From: CANHVK01 sp044232905
GTDB taxonomy: Bacteria > Bacteroidota > Bacteroidia > Flavobacteriales_D > Crocinitomicaceae
DNA length: 56,095 nucleotides
Reading direction: 5' to 3'
NCBI GenBank assembly: GCA_044232905.1
Contig: JBIIKZ010000009.1
Coordinates: 1-56,095 of the forward strand
The notes under the pieces are model-generated. The model did not search any database and was not told the origin of the DNA. It saw only the letters and a program-made list of their open reading frames with translations. This document shows, in pieces, positions 9,490 to 16,568 of this stretch. The position numbers and the translations under genes are program-made. Positions within the stretch are counted from its first letter, which is position 1, and the number at the start of each line of letters is the position of its first letter.

Positions 9490-10194
9490 ATGCAAAAATC
9501 CACAATTAACCTCGAAATAATACTTTACCCTATCCTATTGATTTTATTACTATGGGTTGTTTACTGGGGGGAATTTTATTCTCCAATAGATTTAATTCAA
9601 TTTGGTATTATGCCTAGAACTTTAGGAGGTTTGAGTGGTATATTTTTTTCTCCATTATTACATTCAACCAATGATATTTTTCATCTAATTAATAATACAT
9701 TTCCGGTATTTATTTTGTCGATTGCTTTGCTCTATTATTATCGAAAAATTGCATTTCAAGTTTTCTTTTTAAGCTGGTTTTTATCTGGAATTTTGACTTG
9801 GATAATTGCGAAAAATGAAGGATCATTTCATATTGGAATTAGTAGTATCATTTATTCACTCGTCTGTTTTTTATTTGTTAGTGGCGTATTAGGCAAACAA
9901 AAACAATTACAGGCAGTCTCTTTGCTTATTGTTTTTTTATATGGAAGTTTAGTCTGGGGTATTTTTCCAATGGAAGAAAAAGTTTCCTGGCAAGGACATT
10001 TGGGAGGAAGTATTACCGGGGTTTTACTAGCTGCTTATTATTACGATGGACCTATTAAACAAAAAAATAAAGAACAAATAGATCTAGCACTTACTGATCA
10101 AGCACAAGAACAAATAAATGACTTACAACAACAATATAAAAACAATCGTAGTTCGGTCATCCATTATACGTATACAAAAACTAAATTGGACTAA
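9490..10194 (+). CDS. rhomboid family intramembrane serine protease
   Basis: A 234-residue multi-pass membrane protein. Hydrophobic segments lie near 8-25, 70-84, 88-106, 114-133, 141-158 and 168-183, which is the six-helix rhomboid core. The catalytic dyad appears as Ser118 in GISS (116-119, the GxSx motif) and His170 in WQGHLGG. HLINN (65-69) matches the conserved His/Asn of helix 2. A polar Gln-rich tail follows the last helix. It would cleave transmembrane segments of unknown substrates in the inner membrane. Its 3' end overlaps the convergent SixA-like gene by 14 nt. Confidence 0.88.
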   Translation: MQKSTINLEIILYPILLILLLWVVYWGEFYSPIDLIQFGIMPRTLGGLSGIFFSPLLHSTNDIFHLINNTFPVFILSIALLYYYRKIAFQVFFLSWFLSGILTWIIAKNEGSFHIGISSIIYSLVCFLFVSGVLGKQKQLQAVSLLIVFLYGSLVWGIFPMEEKVSWQGHLGGSITGVLLAAYYYDGPIKQKNKEQIDLALTDQAQEQINDLQQQYKNNRSSVIHYTYTKTKLD

Positions 10195-10654
10195 AAAAAT
10201 CGAGCAATTTCCCTGTTTCAGCAGATATCTCTTTCGAATTGTTGCAATCAAACTCAATAATTACAGAATTCGCAGTACTTAAACCTATATACTGATTTGT
10301 TAGATAAGATGCGAGAGAAGAAATCCCTTCATTATGTCCGATGATGAGTAAATTACTACCTGTTTCTAGCTTATTAATAAACTTTAACAATTGTTTACTC
10401 GCTGGTAAATAGAGAGAATCATCATATTTAATATCCATTTTTGGATCTAAAGCATATTTAGCTGTCTCTCGCGTTCGCTGACTACTTGAAACATAAATTT
10501 CATTAAAATCATTAAAAGGAAAAGTTAAGTTAGCAAGATAGTCACCTAATTGTTTGGCTTGTTTGATTCCTTCTTTGGTTAAACAACGATCAAAATCTTT
10601 TCCTGACACAGAAGATTTTTTGGCAGAAGCATGCCGAATTAGAAAAAGTAGCAT
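10181..10654 (-). CDS. SixA-like histidine phosphatase
   Basis: A 157-residue protein of the histidine phosphatase (phosphoglycerate mutase-like) superfamily, of the short SixA type. The catalytic RHAS motif is at 7-10 (nucleophile His8), SSSQRTRETA at 56-65 supplies the second arginine, and GHNEG at 106-110 supplies the second histidine. Its length matches SixA, which in E. coli dephosphorylates phosphohistidine on a phosphotransfer protein. The substrate here is unknown. It has no signal peptide and should be cytoplasmic. It converges with the rhomboid gene and is divergent from rnpB. Confidence 0.85.
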   Translation of the reverse strand: MLLFLIRHASAKKSSVSGKDFDRCLTKEGIKQAKQLGDYLANLTFPFNDFNEIYVSSSQRTRETAKYALDPKMDIKYDDSLYLPASKQLLKFINKLETGSNLLIIGHNEGISSLASYLTNQYIGLSTANSVIIEFDCNNSKEISAETGKLLDFFSPI

Positions 10655-10710
10655 ATTAAGGAAAAATTACTTGTTGCACTAAAGATAAAAAAAACGGGGA
10701 AGAAATTGCG

Positions 10711-10718
10711 TATATTTG
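10711..10718 (+). promoter_or_regulatory. -7 box of rnpB
   Basis: TATATTTG fits TAnnTTTG and ends 5 nt before the first base of the rnpB P1 stem at about 10724, the expected distance to a transcription start. No clear -33 element is visible. Confidence 0.5.
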
Positions 10719-10723
10719 TTTCA

Positions 10724-11088
10724 AAGCAAGTCAAACTATCGCCTGCAGCAATGTAGGAGGAAAGTCTGGGCAGTACAGAGCGCCGTACTTCTTAACGGGA
10801 AGGACTGCAATATGCAGGACAGAAAGTGCCACAGAAAGGAAAACTACCAAAAGTAATTTTGGGAAAGGTGAAAAGGTGGGGTAAGAGCCTACCGTGTTTT
10901 TGGCGACAAAAACTGCAAGGTAAACCTTACGGACTGAAAGACCATGTAAACTGGGGTTATACGAAAGTATTGAATGGTTGCTCGCTAAACCCAGAGGGTA
11001 GGTCGATGGATCTTAAGAGTGATTTTAAGGCTAGATAAATGATAGTTATTCGAGTAATCGAACACAGAACCCGGCTTATGACTTGCTT
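10724..11088 (+). ncRNA. rnpB: RNase P RNA (bacterial class A)
   Basis: The catalytic RNA that removes 5' leaders from pre-tRNAs. The conserved region GAGGAAAGTCTGGGC lies at about 10758-10772, with GGTAAGAGCCTACCG-type pairing near 10880-10900. TAGATAAATGAT is near 11033-11044 and ACAGAACCCGGCTTAT at 11064-11079. The ends pair perfectly as P1: AAGCAAGTCA at 10724-10733 with TGACTTGCTT at 11079-11088. The RNA is about 365 nt, the normal size. Short reading frames inside it are not genes. A T-run follows P1 at once (11087-11093), so P1 probably doubles as the terminator stem. Confidence 0.95.
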
Positions 11089-11127
11089 TTTTTATTTACT
11101 AATCCTACAGAATATACCAAAACAAAA

Positions 11128-11151
11128 AAAGGTGTCTAAAAAGACACCTTT
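11128..11151 (-). terminator. intrinsic terminator of tRNA-Phe, possibly bidirectional
   Basis: AAAGGTGTCT (11128-11137) and AGACACCTTT (11142-11151) form a 10-bp stem with an AAAA loop. On the minus strand it is followed by a run of seven T, a strong intrinsic terminator just past the tRNA 3' end. It also backs up rnpB termination on the plus strand. Confidence 0.85.
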
Positions 11152-11157
11152 ATGTTG

Positions 11158-11230
11158 TGGGAGCGGAGGGAATCGAACCCCCGACACAAGGATTTTCAGT
11201 CCTTTGCTCTACCGACTGAGCTACGCTCCC
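11158..11230 (-). tRNA. tRNA-Phe (anticodon GAA)
   Basis: A 73-nt cloverleaf on the minus strand. The acceptor stem pairs GGGAGCG with CGCTCCC, with discriminator A. The D arm has GCTC/GAGC, the anticodon stem pairs AAGGA with TCCTT around the loop CTGAAAA (anticodon GAA), and the T arm has the TTCGATT loop. The CCA end is not encoded (the next bases are CAA), so it must be added by the CCA-adding enzyme. Confidence 0.97.
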
Positions 11231-11246
11231 CCGTTTTTCTTGAGTG

Positions 11247-11254
11247 CAAATATA
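11247..11254 (-). promoter_or_regulatory. -7 box of tRNA-Phe
   Basis: On the minus strand TATATTTG matches TAnnTTTG and lies 16 nt upstream of the mature tRNA 5' end. A TTTG is found 15 nt further upstream (11270-11273), a shorter spacer than usual. Confidence 0.5.
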
Positions 11255-11305
11255 TAAATAATTTTAAAACAAAATTAAATTTTTATGTTTTTTTGAAAAT
11301 ATAGG

Positions 11306-11313
11306 TAATTTTG
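11306..11313 (+). promoter_or_regulatory. -7 box of the coaX operon
   Basis: TAATTTTG matches TAnnTTTG and lies 17 nt before the coaX ATG. The purine-rich GGAAGAAGAA just upstream of the ATG may help ribosome binding. No convincing -33 box is seen. Confidence 0.45.
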
Positions 11314-11330
11314 TATAAAAGGAAGAAGAA

Positions 11331-12053
11331 ATGAAAACGACTTTAGTAATAGATGCAGGGAATACACGAATAAAGGCTGGAGTATTTACTGGTTCAGAAT
11401 TGAAAGAAGTTTTTTATTTTGGGAATGCTGATTGGAATGCATTAAAATCGTTTTTACTGGAATATCAGTTTGATCAATCTATTTTATCTTCTGTACGTTC
11501 TGAAAAAGAGACCAATTGGCTGTTACAAATGATGCCTAATTCATTACATTTTAAAAACAGTGGCGTCTTACCAATTGACCATCGTTATGCAACACCTGAA
11601 ACTTTAGGAAGTGATCGACTTGCGAATATTATTGGCGTTTCTTTTTTATCGGAAAATGCTAATTTGATTATTGATATTGGAACATGTATAAAGTTTGATT
11701 TAATTGATGAAAATCGCTGTTATTTAGGTGGTTCGATATCTCCTGGCATTAATTTGCGGTATAAATCATTACATACCTTTACAGGTGCATTACCACTCGT
11801 TGAAGAATATAGCCTACCACCTATATTGGGTAATTCCACCGCTTCATGTATACATAGTGGGGTTATGCAAGGAATACAAGCTGAAATCAATAGTTTTATA
11901 GCTACTTATACCACTCAATTTAGAAACTTATCTATCTATGTTACAGGAGGCGATGCACATTGTTTTGATATACTATCAAAAAACGGCATATTTGTAGAAT
12001 TAAACTTAACTTTAATCGGATTATATCATTCAATACAAAAATATGCTAATTAA
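11331..12053 (+). CDS. coaX: type III pantothenate kinase
   Basis: This 240-residue cytoplasmic enzyme phosphorylates pantothenate, the first step of coenzyme A synthesis. It belongs to the ASKHA fold. The phosphate-1 motif DAGNT is at 8-12, the pantothenate/catalytic segment TLGSDR at 91-96, the phosphate-2 motif DIGTCIKFD at 115-123, GGSISPG at 133-139, and the adenosine-side YVTGGDA near 204-210. Length and motif order are normal for CoaX. It opens a plus-strand group whose next gene overlaps it by 11 nt. CoaX next to an outer-membrane protein and lptC is an arrangement I recall from other Bacteroidota. Confidence 0.95.
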   Translation: MKTTLVIDAGNTRIKAGVFTGSELKEVFYFGNADWNALKSFLLEYQFDQSILSSVRSEKETNWLLQMMPNSLHFKNSGVLPIDHRYATPETLGSDRLANIIGVSFLSENANLIIDIGTCIKFDLIDENRCYLGGSISPGINLRYKSLHTFTGALPLVEEYSLPPILGNSTASCIHSGVMQGIQAEINSFIATYTTQFRNLSIYVTGGDAHCFDILSKNGIFVELNLTLIGLYHSIQKYAN

Positions 12054-13374
12054 AACATTACTTTTTCTACTTGTTCTATCCCCATTATTAATTAATGGAC
12101 AAACCAATACAAATAATCCATTTTCATCTCGTGGCATCGGGGAGACAAACCCACTTACCCACTCTATATTCGGAGCGCTAGGCAATGTAAGTACTGCTTT
12201 AATTGATTCAGCACAATTAAACCCTGAAAATCCATCTTCTTATTCCTTTTTAGGAAAGGGTCAGCCTATTTTCTCTATCGGTTTAGCTTCTAATTTTTCT
12301 TCTTTTAAACAAGATAAAATTACAAGCTCTTCCCAATTTATCGCTATTAACTATTTAACATTAGGCATGGCGGTTAGTCAGCGATTTGGAATTTGTTTTG
12401 GTTTAAAGCCATATGCAAGCACAGGTTATCAATTAAAAAGCAATAAAATAGCTGGAACAGACACTTTAAATTATTTATATACTGGAAGCGGAGGTTTTTC
12501 AAATACGTATTTTGGATTATCCTTTAAGCTATTAACACATCATAAACATCATCTTTCTATCGGAAGTAATTTAGGATATATATTCGGAACGAATAAAAAC
12601 GAAATCACTACTACGATGTCCACTTCAGGTCTAGGTGGAATTAGAGAACGATCGCTTCAAATCAAAGCGATGAACATTGATTTTGGAATGAGTTATTTAT
12701 ACCGTATTGCAAGCGATCATGATTTAGTTTTAGGACTAACCTACACTCCTTCTCAATCGTTTTCATCTACTTATAATAACGCATTAATTTATGCAGTAAG
12801 CATTAACAACGTATTGGGCAATGATACTTTGCAAAATACATCAATAAAAGGAAAATTTCATACAGCTTCTTCCTTCTCTTTTGGGTTCAAATATGATTTT
12901 ACTAAAAAAAATAAAGAACTTAATAATTCCAATAAATCTCCACAATTACAAATTTCCGGAGAGATTAGATTAACGGATTGGAGCACCTTCAACAATCCGT
13001 ATTCGGTTGAAACTTTCAAAAATACGATGCAATATGGTCTAGGCTTTCAGTATGCACCACATTTTGACTTTTTAGATCGGTCTAAAGACATCAGTCTAGT
13101 ACATCGCATGAAATACCGTATTGGTGCTGTTTATCAAACATTGCCATGGTTAGATCAACAGGTTCAACTTACGAATAAAGCATTAACTTTTGGATTAGGG
13201 ATTCCAATAATTAATCAATTTTCATCTTCATCCATAAATCTAAGCTTCCTTTACGGGCAGCGCTGGAATGGCCTAGAAACATCTTTAAAAGAAAACTATT
13301 TTACCTTTAATTTTGGCGTGAATATTACTCCGGCAAGTTATGAACGTTGGTTTAAGAAAAATAAAATTGATTAA
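12043..13374 (+). CDS. outer-membrane beta-barrel protein of unknown function
   Basis: A 443-residue protein with a clear signal peptide (MLIKTLLFLLVLSPLLINGQ). Alternating polar/aromatic beta-strand patterns run throughout and reach a final strand near YFTFNFGVNITPASYERW. The N-terminal NPFSSRGIGE and NPENPSSYS segments resemble FadL/PorV-like Bacteroidota barrels, but I do not recognise a named family. The ATG overlaps the coaX stop by 11 nt, and lptC follows within 10 nt, so it is translationally embedded in this operon. The neighbourhood suggests envelope biogenesis; any cargo or partner is unknown. Confidence 0.8.
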   Translation: MLIKTLLFLLVLSPLLINGQTNTNNPFSSRGIGETNPLTHSIFGALGNVSTALIDSAQLNPENPSSYSFLGKGQPIFSIGLASNFSSFKQDKITSSSQFIAINYLTLGMAVSQRFGICFGLKPYASTGYQLKSNKIAGTDTLNYLYTGSGGFSNTYFGLSFKLLTHHKHHLSIGSNLGYIFGTNKNEITTTMSTSGLGGIRERSLQIKAMNIDFGMSYLYRIASDHDLVLGLTYTPSQSFSSTYNNALIYAVSINNVLGNDTLQNTSIKGKFHTASSFSFGFKYDFTKKNKELNNSNKSPQLQISGEIRLTDWSTFNNPYSVETFKNTMQYGLGFQYAPHFDFLDRSKDISLVHRMKYRIGAVYQTLPWLDQQVQLTNKALTFGLGIPIINQFSSSSINLSFLYGQRWNGLETSLKENYFTFNFGVNITPASYERWFKKNKID

Positions 13375-13381
13375 ATATCCA

Positions 13382-13924
13382 ATGAAATTTCAATTCATAT
13401 TTTTTTTCTTGTCTTTTTTTAGTTTGCTTATTTCTTGTGAAAATGATATAAACACTATTAAAAAAGTGAGTTATAAATCCACAGATCCTGATGAACGTAC
13501 ATCCAATATACGTTTAATTCAAACAGACAGTGGTTTTGCAAAGATAGCCTTACGTGCCAAATTATCAGAAACCTACCATGAGCCAACAACTAGAATTAAA
13601 TTCAGGGAAGGAATAGAAATTACTTTATTTACAAAAAACGGCAAAGTTCAATCCATTTTAACAGCATTGTATGGCGAAATATTTCAAGAAACTGGCGAAA
13701 TGTTGTTTAAGGATTCGGTTTGTTTAAAAAACATACAAGAAAACCAGACATTAGAAACAGAAGAATTACATTGGAACCAAAATACGCAAGCAATATTTAC
13801 ACCAACTAATGTTATTGTTCGCTCCGATGATGGAAGTTTGTTTTATGGAGATGGGATCAAAACTTCTTTAGACTTCAAACAATATGAATTTATAAAACCA
13901 AAAGGAAAATTTAAAATAAACTAA
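13382..13924 (+). CDS. lptC: LPS export protein LptC, lipoprotein form
   Basis: A 180-residue LptC-family protein that should form part of the periplasmic bridge carrying lipopolysaccharide from the inner-membrane LptBFG transporter to the outer membrane. It begins with a lipoprotein signal ending in LISC (Cys19), where E. coli LptC keeps an N-terminal transmembrane anchor; lipidated forms are usual in Bacteroidota. The body shows the repeating short beta-strands of the LptA/LptC jellyroll (for example EGIEITLFTKNGKVQS and LYGEIFQETGEMLFKDSV). I chose the ATG at 13382 over an in-frame ATG at 13340 because only the later one places the signal peptide at the N-terminus. Confidence 0.82.
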   Translation: MKFQFIFFFLSFFSLLISCENDINTIKKVSYKSTDPDERTSNIRLIQTDSGFAKIALRAKLSETYHEPTTRIKFREGIEITLFTKNGKVQSILTALYGEIFQETGEMLFKDSVCLKNIQENQTLETEELHWNQNTQAIFTPTNVIVRSDDGSLFYGDGIKTSLDFKQYEFIKPKGKFKIN

Positions 13925-13925
13925 T

Positions 13926-14141
13926 ATGAATAAGTATAACAAATTTATGGTATATCTGTGGTTGACAGTTGCTATTGCATCCGCGATAATTGTCACCTTC
14001 AAAGGAATTAGTGAGGGCTTTGAACGATGGTATTCTTATTATATAATATCCGGAATATCATTCTTCATGTATGTCGTGCGACGTTGGATGCTAAAGCGTA
14101 TGGAAAAGCACTTAGAATATTTAAAAAATAATTCCAACTAA
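13926..14141 (+). CDS. small two-helix membrane protein
   Basis: A 71-residue protein with two predicted transmembrane segments (about 8-24 and 38-52) and a basic, amphipathic C-terminal tail (RRWMLKRMEKHLEYLKNNSN). Its ATG lies one base after the lptC stop, so it is cotranscribed and probably translationally coupled. I do not recognise a family. Its position between lptC and rnhA suggests an envelope role, which is inference only. Confidence 0.75.
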   Translation: MNKYNKFMVYLWLTVAIASAIIVTFKGISEGFERWYSYYIISGISFFMYVVRRWMLKRMEKHLEYLKNNSN

Positions 14142-14148
14142 TACCAAG

Positions 14149-14628
14149 TTGGAGAAGGTTATTGAAATATTTACCGACGGGGCAGCTAAGGGGAATCCTG
14201 GTAATGGTGGATATGGGGTATATTTGCGTTTTGGCAGTAAAATCAAGGAATTAAGCCAGGGATATCGTTTGACAACTAATAATCGCATGGAATTATTAGC
14301 TGTTGTTGTTGCTTTAGAAAGTTTAAAAACTACTGCTTACCCTGTAAGAATTACTTCCGACTCAAAATACGTAATTGATTCAATTACAAATGGTTGGGTT
14401 TTAAACTGGGTTAAAAAAGGATTTACTGGAAAAAAAAACGAAGATCTTTGGAGGCGTTATTTAGCAATTTCACAAAGTTTCAAACTTGAATTCGTATGGG
14501 TTCGTGGACACAATGGCCATTTTGAAAATGAACGTTGTGATGAACTTGCTGTTCAAGCAGCTGAGTCTTTAAATCTACAAATAGATGAATTCTATGAAAA
14601 GAATGAGCGAGGCAACGCGTTATTTTAA
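14149..14628 (+). CDS. rnhA: ribonuclease HI, TTG start
   Basis: This 159-residue enzyme cleaves the RNA strand of RNA-DNA hybrids. All catalytic residues are visible: Asp10 in FTDGAAKGNPG, Glu48 in NRMELLAV, Asp71 in SDSKYV, His124 in RGHNGH and Asp131 in NERCDELA. The start codon is TTG at 14149. The first residues (MEKVIEIFTDG) align with the family N-terminus and no in-frame ATG lies nearby upstream. It sits 7 nt after the small membrane protein. Its 3' end overlaps the convergent amidotransferase-like gene by 9 nt. Confidence 0.95.
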   Translation: MEKVIEIFTDGAAKGNPGNGGYGVYLRFGSKIKELSQGYRLTTNNRMELLAVVVALESLKTTAYPVRITSDSKYVIDSITNGWVLNWVKKGFTGKKNEDLWRRYLAISQSFKLEFVWVRGHNGHFENERCDELAVQAAESLNLQIDEFYEKNERGNALF

Positions 14629-15300
14629 TTGTGCTTCGATTACTGCTTTTATAAACGTGTAAATGATTGGATGCGGGATTTCTCTCGTAGAAGATATTTG
14701 CGGACAAAAACCACATGCTAAAAAGAAATCTTTGTTCATTAAGCTAAAAATTTCAACTTCTTCAACTTGGTTATATGCTTCAACAGTTATAAACTCACCT
14801 GATAAATAATTCAATAATTTAGGATATAGACTATATCTAGAAGCTGTTAGCTCTATATCATTGTGATTTGTATATAAATGTATGAGCGCTTTAGAATGAG
14901 GGATAATTTGAATTTGCTCAAACGTTTTACCTTCCACAAGGTTATCAGAAATTAATTTTTCACCTTTTGCATTTAAATTATTTCTAGCTACTAAAACCTC
15001 AAGTACTATTTTATATCCTTCTCCTGTTATAAAAACAGGCGTATTTTGTTGCAGTAAAAACTCAATAATGCCGCCTAAAAAGAACTCGTTTTTGTATGGT
15101 CCTGGGCTAATCCAAATACCATCATATTCTTTAAGCTGATTTGCAGTTAATTGACTAGCTTCGTTTAGTTTTATCCAATAATAGCTGATTTCTACCTCTA
15201 AAAAATAAGCTGCATGATCTAAAGCCAAATTAGTAGCATGGTGGGCGTTATACGTAAAGTTGTAATCACCTATGATAGCTATTTTAATTATTTGACTCAT
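14620..15300 (-). CDS. CTP-synthase-like glutamine amidotransferase domain protein lacking the catalytic triad
   Basis: A 226-residue stand-alone class-I glutamine amidotransferase fold, closest in style to the C-terminal domain of CTP synthase (YDGIWISPGPY at 59-69; IPHPIIYTFIKAVIEA at the end). The nucleophile elbow reads PVFITGEGYK, so Gly93 replaces the expected Cys. The His/Glu site reads GFCPQ, with Cys199 for His and Gln201 for Glu. Glutaminase activity is therefore unlikely and a binding or regulatory role more likely. It is probably cotranscribed with the lipoprotein gene whose stop lies 21 nt upstream, and its 3' end overlaps rnhA by 9 nt. The fold is fairly sure, the function unknown. 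Confidence 0.75.
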   Translation of the reverse strand: MSQIIKIAIIGDYNFTYNAHHATNLALDHAAYFLEVEISYYWIKLNEASQLTANQLKEYDGIWISPGPYKNEFFLGGIIEFLLQQNTPVFITGEGYKIVLEVLVARNNLNAKGEKLISDNLVEGKTFEQIQIIPHSKALIHLYTNHNDIELTASRYSLYPKLLNYLSGEFITVEAYNQVEEVEIFSLMNKDFFLACGFCPQISSTREIPHPIIYTFIKAVIEAQLK

Positions 15301-15321
15301 AGTGTAAAAAACTTAGAGTAA

Positions 15322-15951
15322 TTATTGTCTTGTAAACCAGCCTTTAAAAACTGCGTTTTCCACTATTAAAGAGTCATTTTTATTTTTTTCTTTATTAAAA
15401 TGAAAAAGGTGGCAATTAAATGATGCTGTAAATTTACAATAATCTACATTCAAATCAGACTCGTAGGATATGTTTGTAATTGTAACATTTTGCGGGAAGA
15501 TAGAAGCTGAATCTGACACCCATTCTGTCCCTAAATTATCTGTATAACGCACTTCGAAACCTTTTTTACCTCCAGTTGAATAATTAGGAGAAACAGTTTT
15601 GAAAGCATCAAAGAAATTGGAGAACATTAATTTTGTAGCAAACGCATCATTAATCCAATAAATACTACCTAAAGCAACTAAAATTTGACCTTTAGCAGAA
15701 GTTGATGCGATTTTTGATTTGTAGATTGCTGAGTTTTGCTTATCGCTTGAAGAAGTAATTAATTTATCTTGAGAAGGTGTACAGGTATAGTCGTCTACAT
15801 TTTGTAACCATTTGATATCTGTACCGCCTATTACGCCTCGAAAAGAGCTTGTTAATATTACTGTTTGTTTTGGTGCAGGGATAATCTCATGTTTAATACA
15901 ACTAATTAAAAATAAGACAGGTACAAAATAAAAAAAAATATTTTTCTTCAT
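15322..15951 (-). CDS. hypothetical lipoprotein
   Basis: A 209-residue protein with a lipoprotein signal peptide (residues 1-17, lipobox LISC, lipidated Cys18), so it should be membrane-anchored. The mature part looks beta-rich and has several aromatic-polar alternations (for example FEVRYTDNLGTEWVSDSA). I do not recognise a family. It is followed 21 nt later by the degenerate amidotransferase gene on the same strand. A TATATTTG -7 box lies about 40 nt upstream of the ATG. Confidence 0.75.
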   Translation of the reverse strand: MKKNIFFYFVPVLFLISCIKHEIIPAPKQTVILTSSFRGVIGGTDIKWLQNVDDYTCTPSQDKLITSSSDKQNSAIYKSKIASTSAKGQILVALGSIYWINDAFATKLMFSNFFDAFKTVSPNYSTGGKKGFEVRYTDNLGTEWVSDSASIFPQNVTITNISYESDLNVDYCKFTASFNCHLFHFNKEKNKNDSLIVENAVFKGWFTRQ

Positions 15952-15991
15952 AGTAAAGTAGATATTAGACTCTAAACGAGTTATAATTATT

Positions 15992-15999
15992 CAAATATA
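15992..15999 (-). promoter_or_regulatory. -7 box of the lipoprotein / amidotransferase-like pair
   Basis: On the minus strand TATATTTG fits TAnnTTTG, 40 nt upstream of the ATG at 15951. No -33 TTG is seen at the usual spacing. Confidence 0.35.
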
Positions 16000-16101
16000 T
16001 AAAAATCAACTTTAAATACTTGTTATTTATAATGTAGAAATAAAATATAAAATCAGTATTATAGAACCATCACAAAAAATAAACCCTTGTTTTTAAATAA
16101 A

Positions 16102-16422
16102 TTACGCTCTAATTTGACGAAGCGGTTTGAATTCTTCCATTTCAAAAAGGGGTATCTCGATTTCCGAATTTTGTTGCTTCGCTAAATAATACAAATCTTC
16201 CCCATCTTCTAATTTAGTAGATTTAAAATAACTGAATAAATCTCCAATTTTTGTAATCTTCTGAATTTTATTTATCAACCTATTTAAATCTGAAAAATTT
16301 AATATAATTTCGTTTTTATAGATTAGGTTCCCTTTAGTTATGATACACATAACTGACACCTCATTACAGCTCGTTTGAAATTCGATCTTTTGTATCTCAA
16401 CTTTATCAAATAGTGTTTTCAT
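16102..16422 (-). CDS. hypothetical protein, about 106 residues
   Basis: A small acidic/basic mixed protein without signal peptide or membrane segment, probably cytoplasmic. I prefer the start at 16422 (MKTLFDKVEIQK), which removes a 11-residue leader present if the ATG at 16455 were used. It begins with a beta-rich half (VSVMCIITKGNLIYKNEIILNF), followed by a helix (LNRLINKIQKITKI). I recognise no family. It stands alone, divergent from pepP, with about 150 bp of non-coding DNA on each side. Confidence 0.6.
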   Translation of the reverse strand: MKTLFDKVEIQKIEFQTSCNEVSVMCIITKGNLIYKNEIILNFSDLNRLINKIQKITKIGDLFSYFKSTKLEDGEDLYYLAKQQNSEIEIPLFEMEEFKPLRQIRA

Positions 16423-16512
16423 GGTACTTAGTTTTAATTTTAACAAAGCTATCACCTGACAAACGTAAAGGATTTACGTTCTATTTGAGAATTCAAAAAA
16501 GTGTAAAAACAA

Positions 16513-16542
16513 TTGTAAAAAGGGAATAGAAAAGTATCTTTG
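16513..16542 (+). promoter_or_regulatory. promoter of pepP
   Basis: TTG at 16513-16515, a 19-nt spacer and TATCTTTG at 16535-16542 match the Bacteroidota consensus closely. The start would lie near 16548, giving a leader of about 20 nt. Confidence 0.65.
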
Positions 16543-16568
16543 TTCTCGAGTAAAAAAATAAAAAAAGT

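Noticed and set aside
10826..11257. Two open frames of about 70 codons in the rnpB to tRNA region
   Set aside because: They lie inside RNase P RNA and tRNA-Phe, whose conserved secondary structures explain the sequence.
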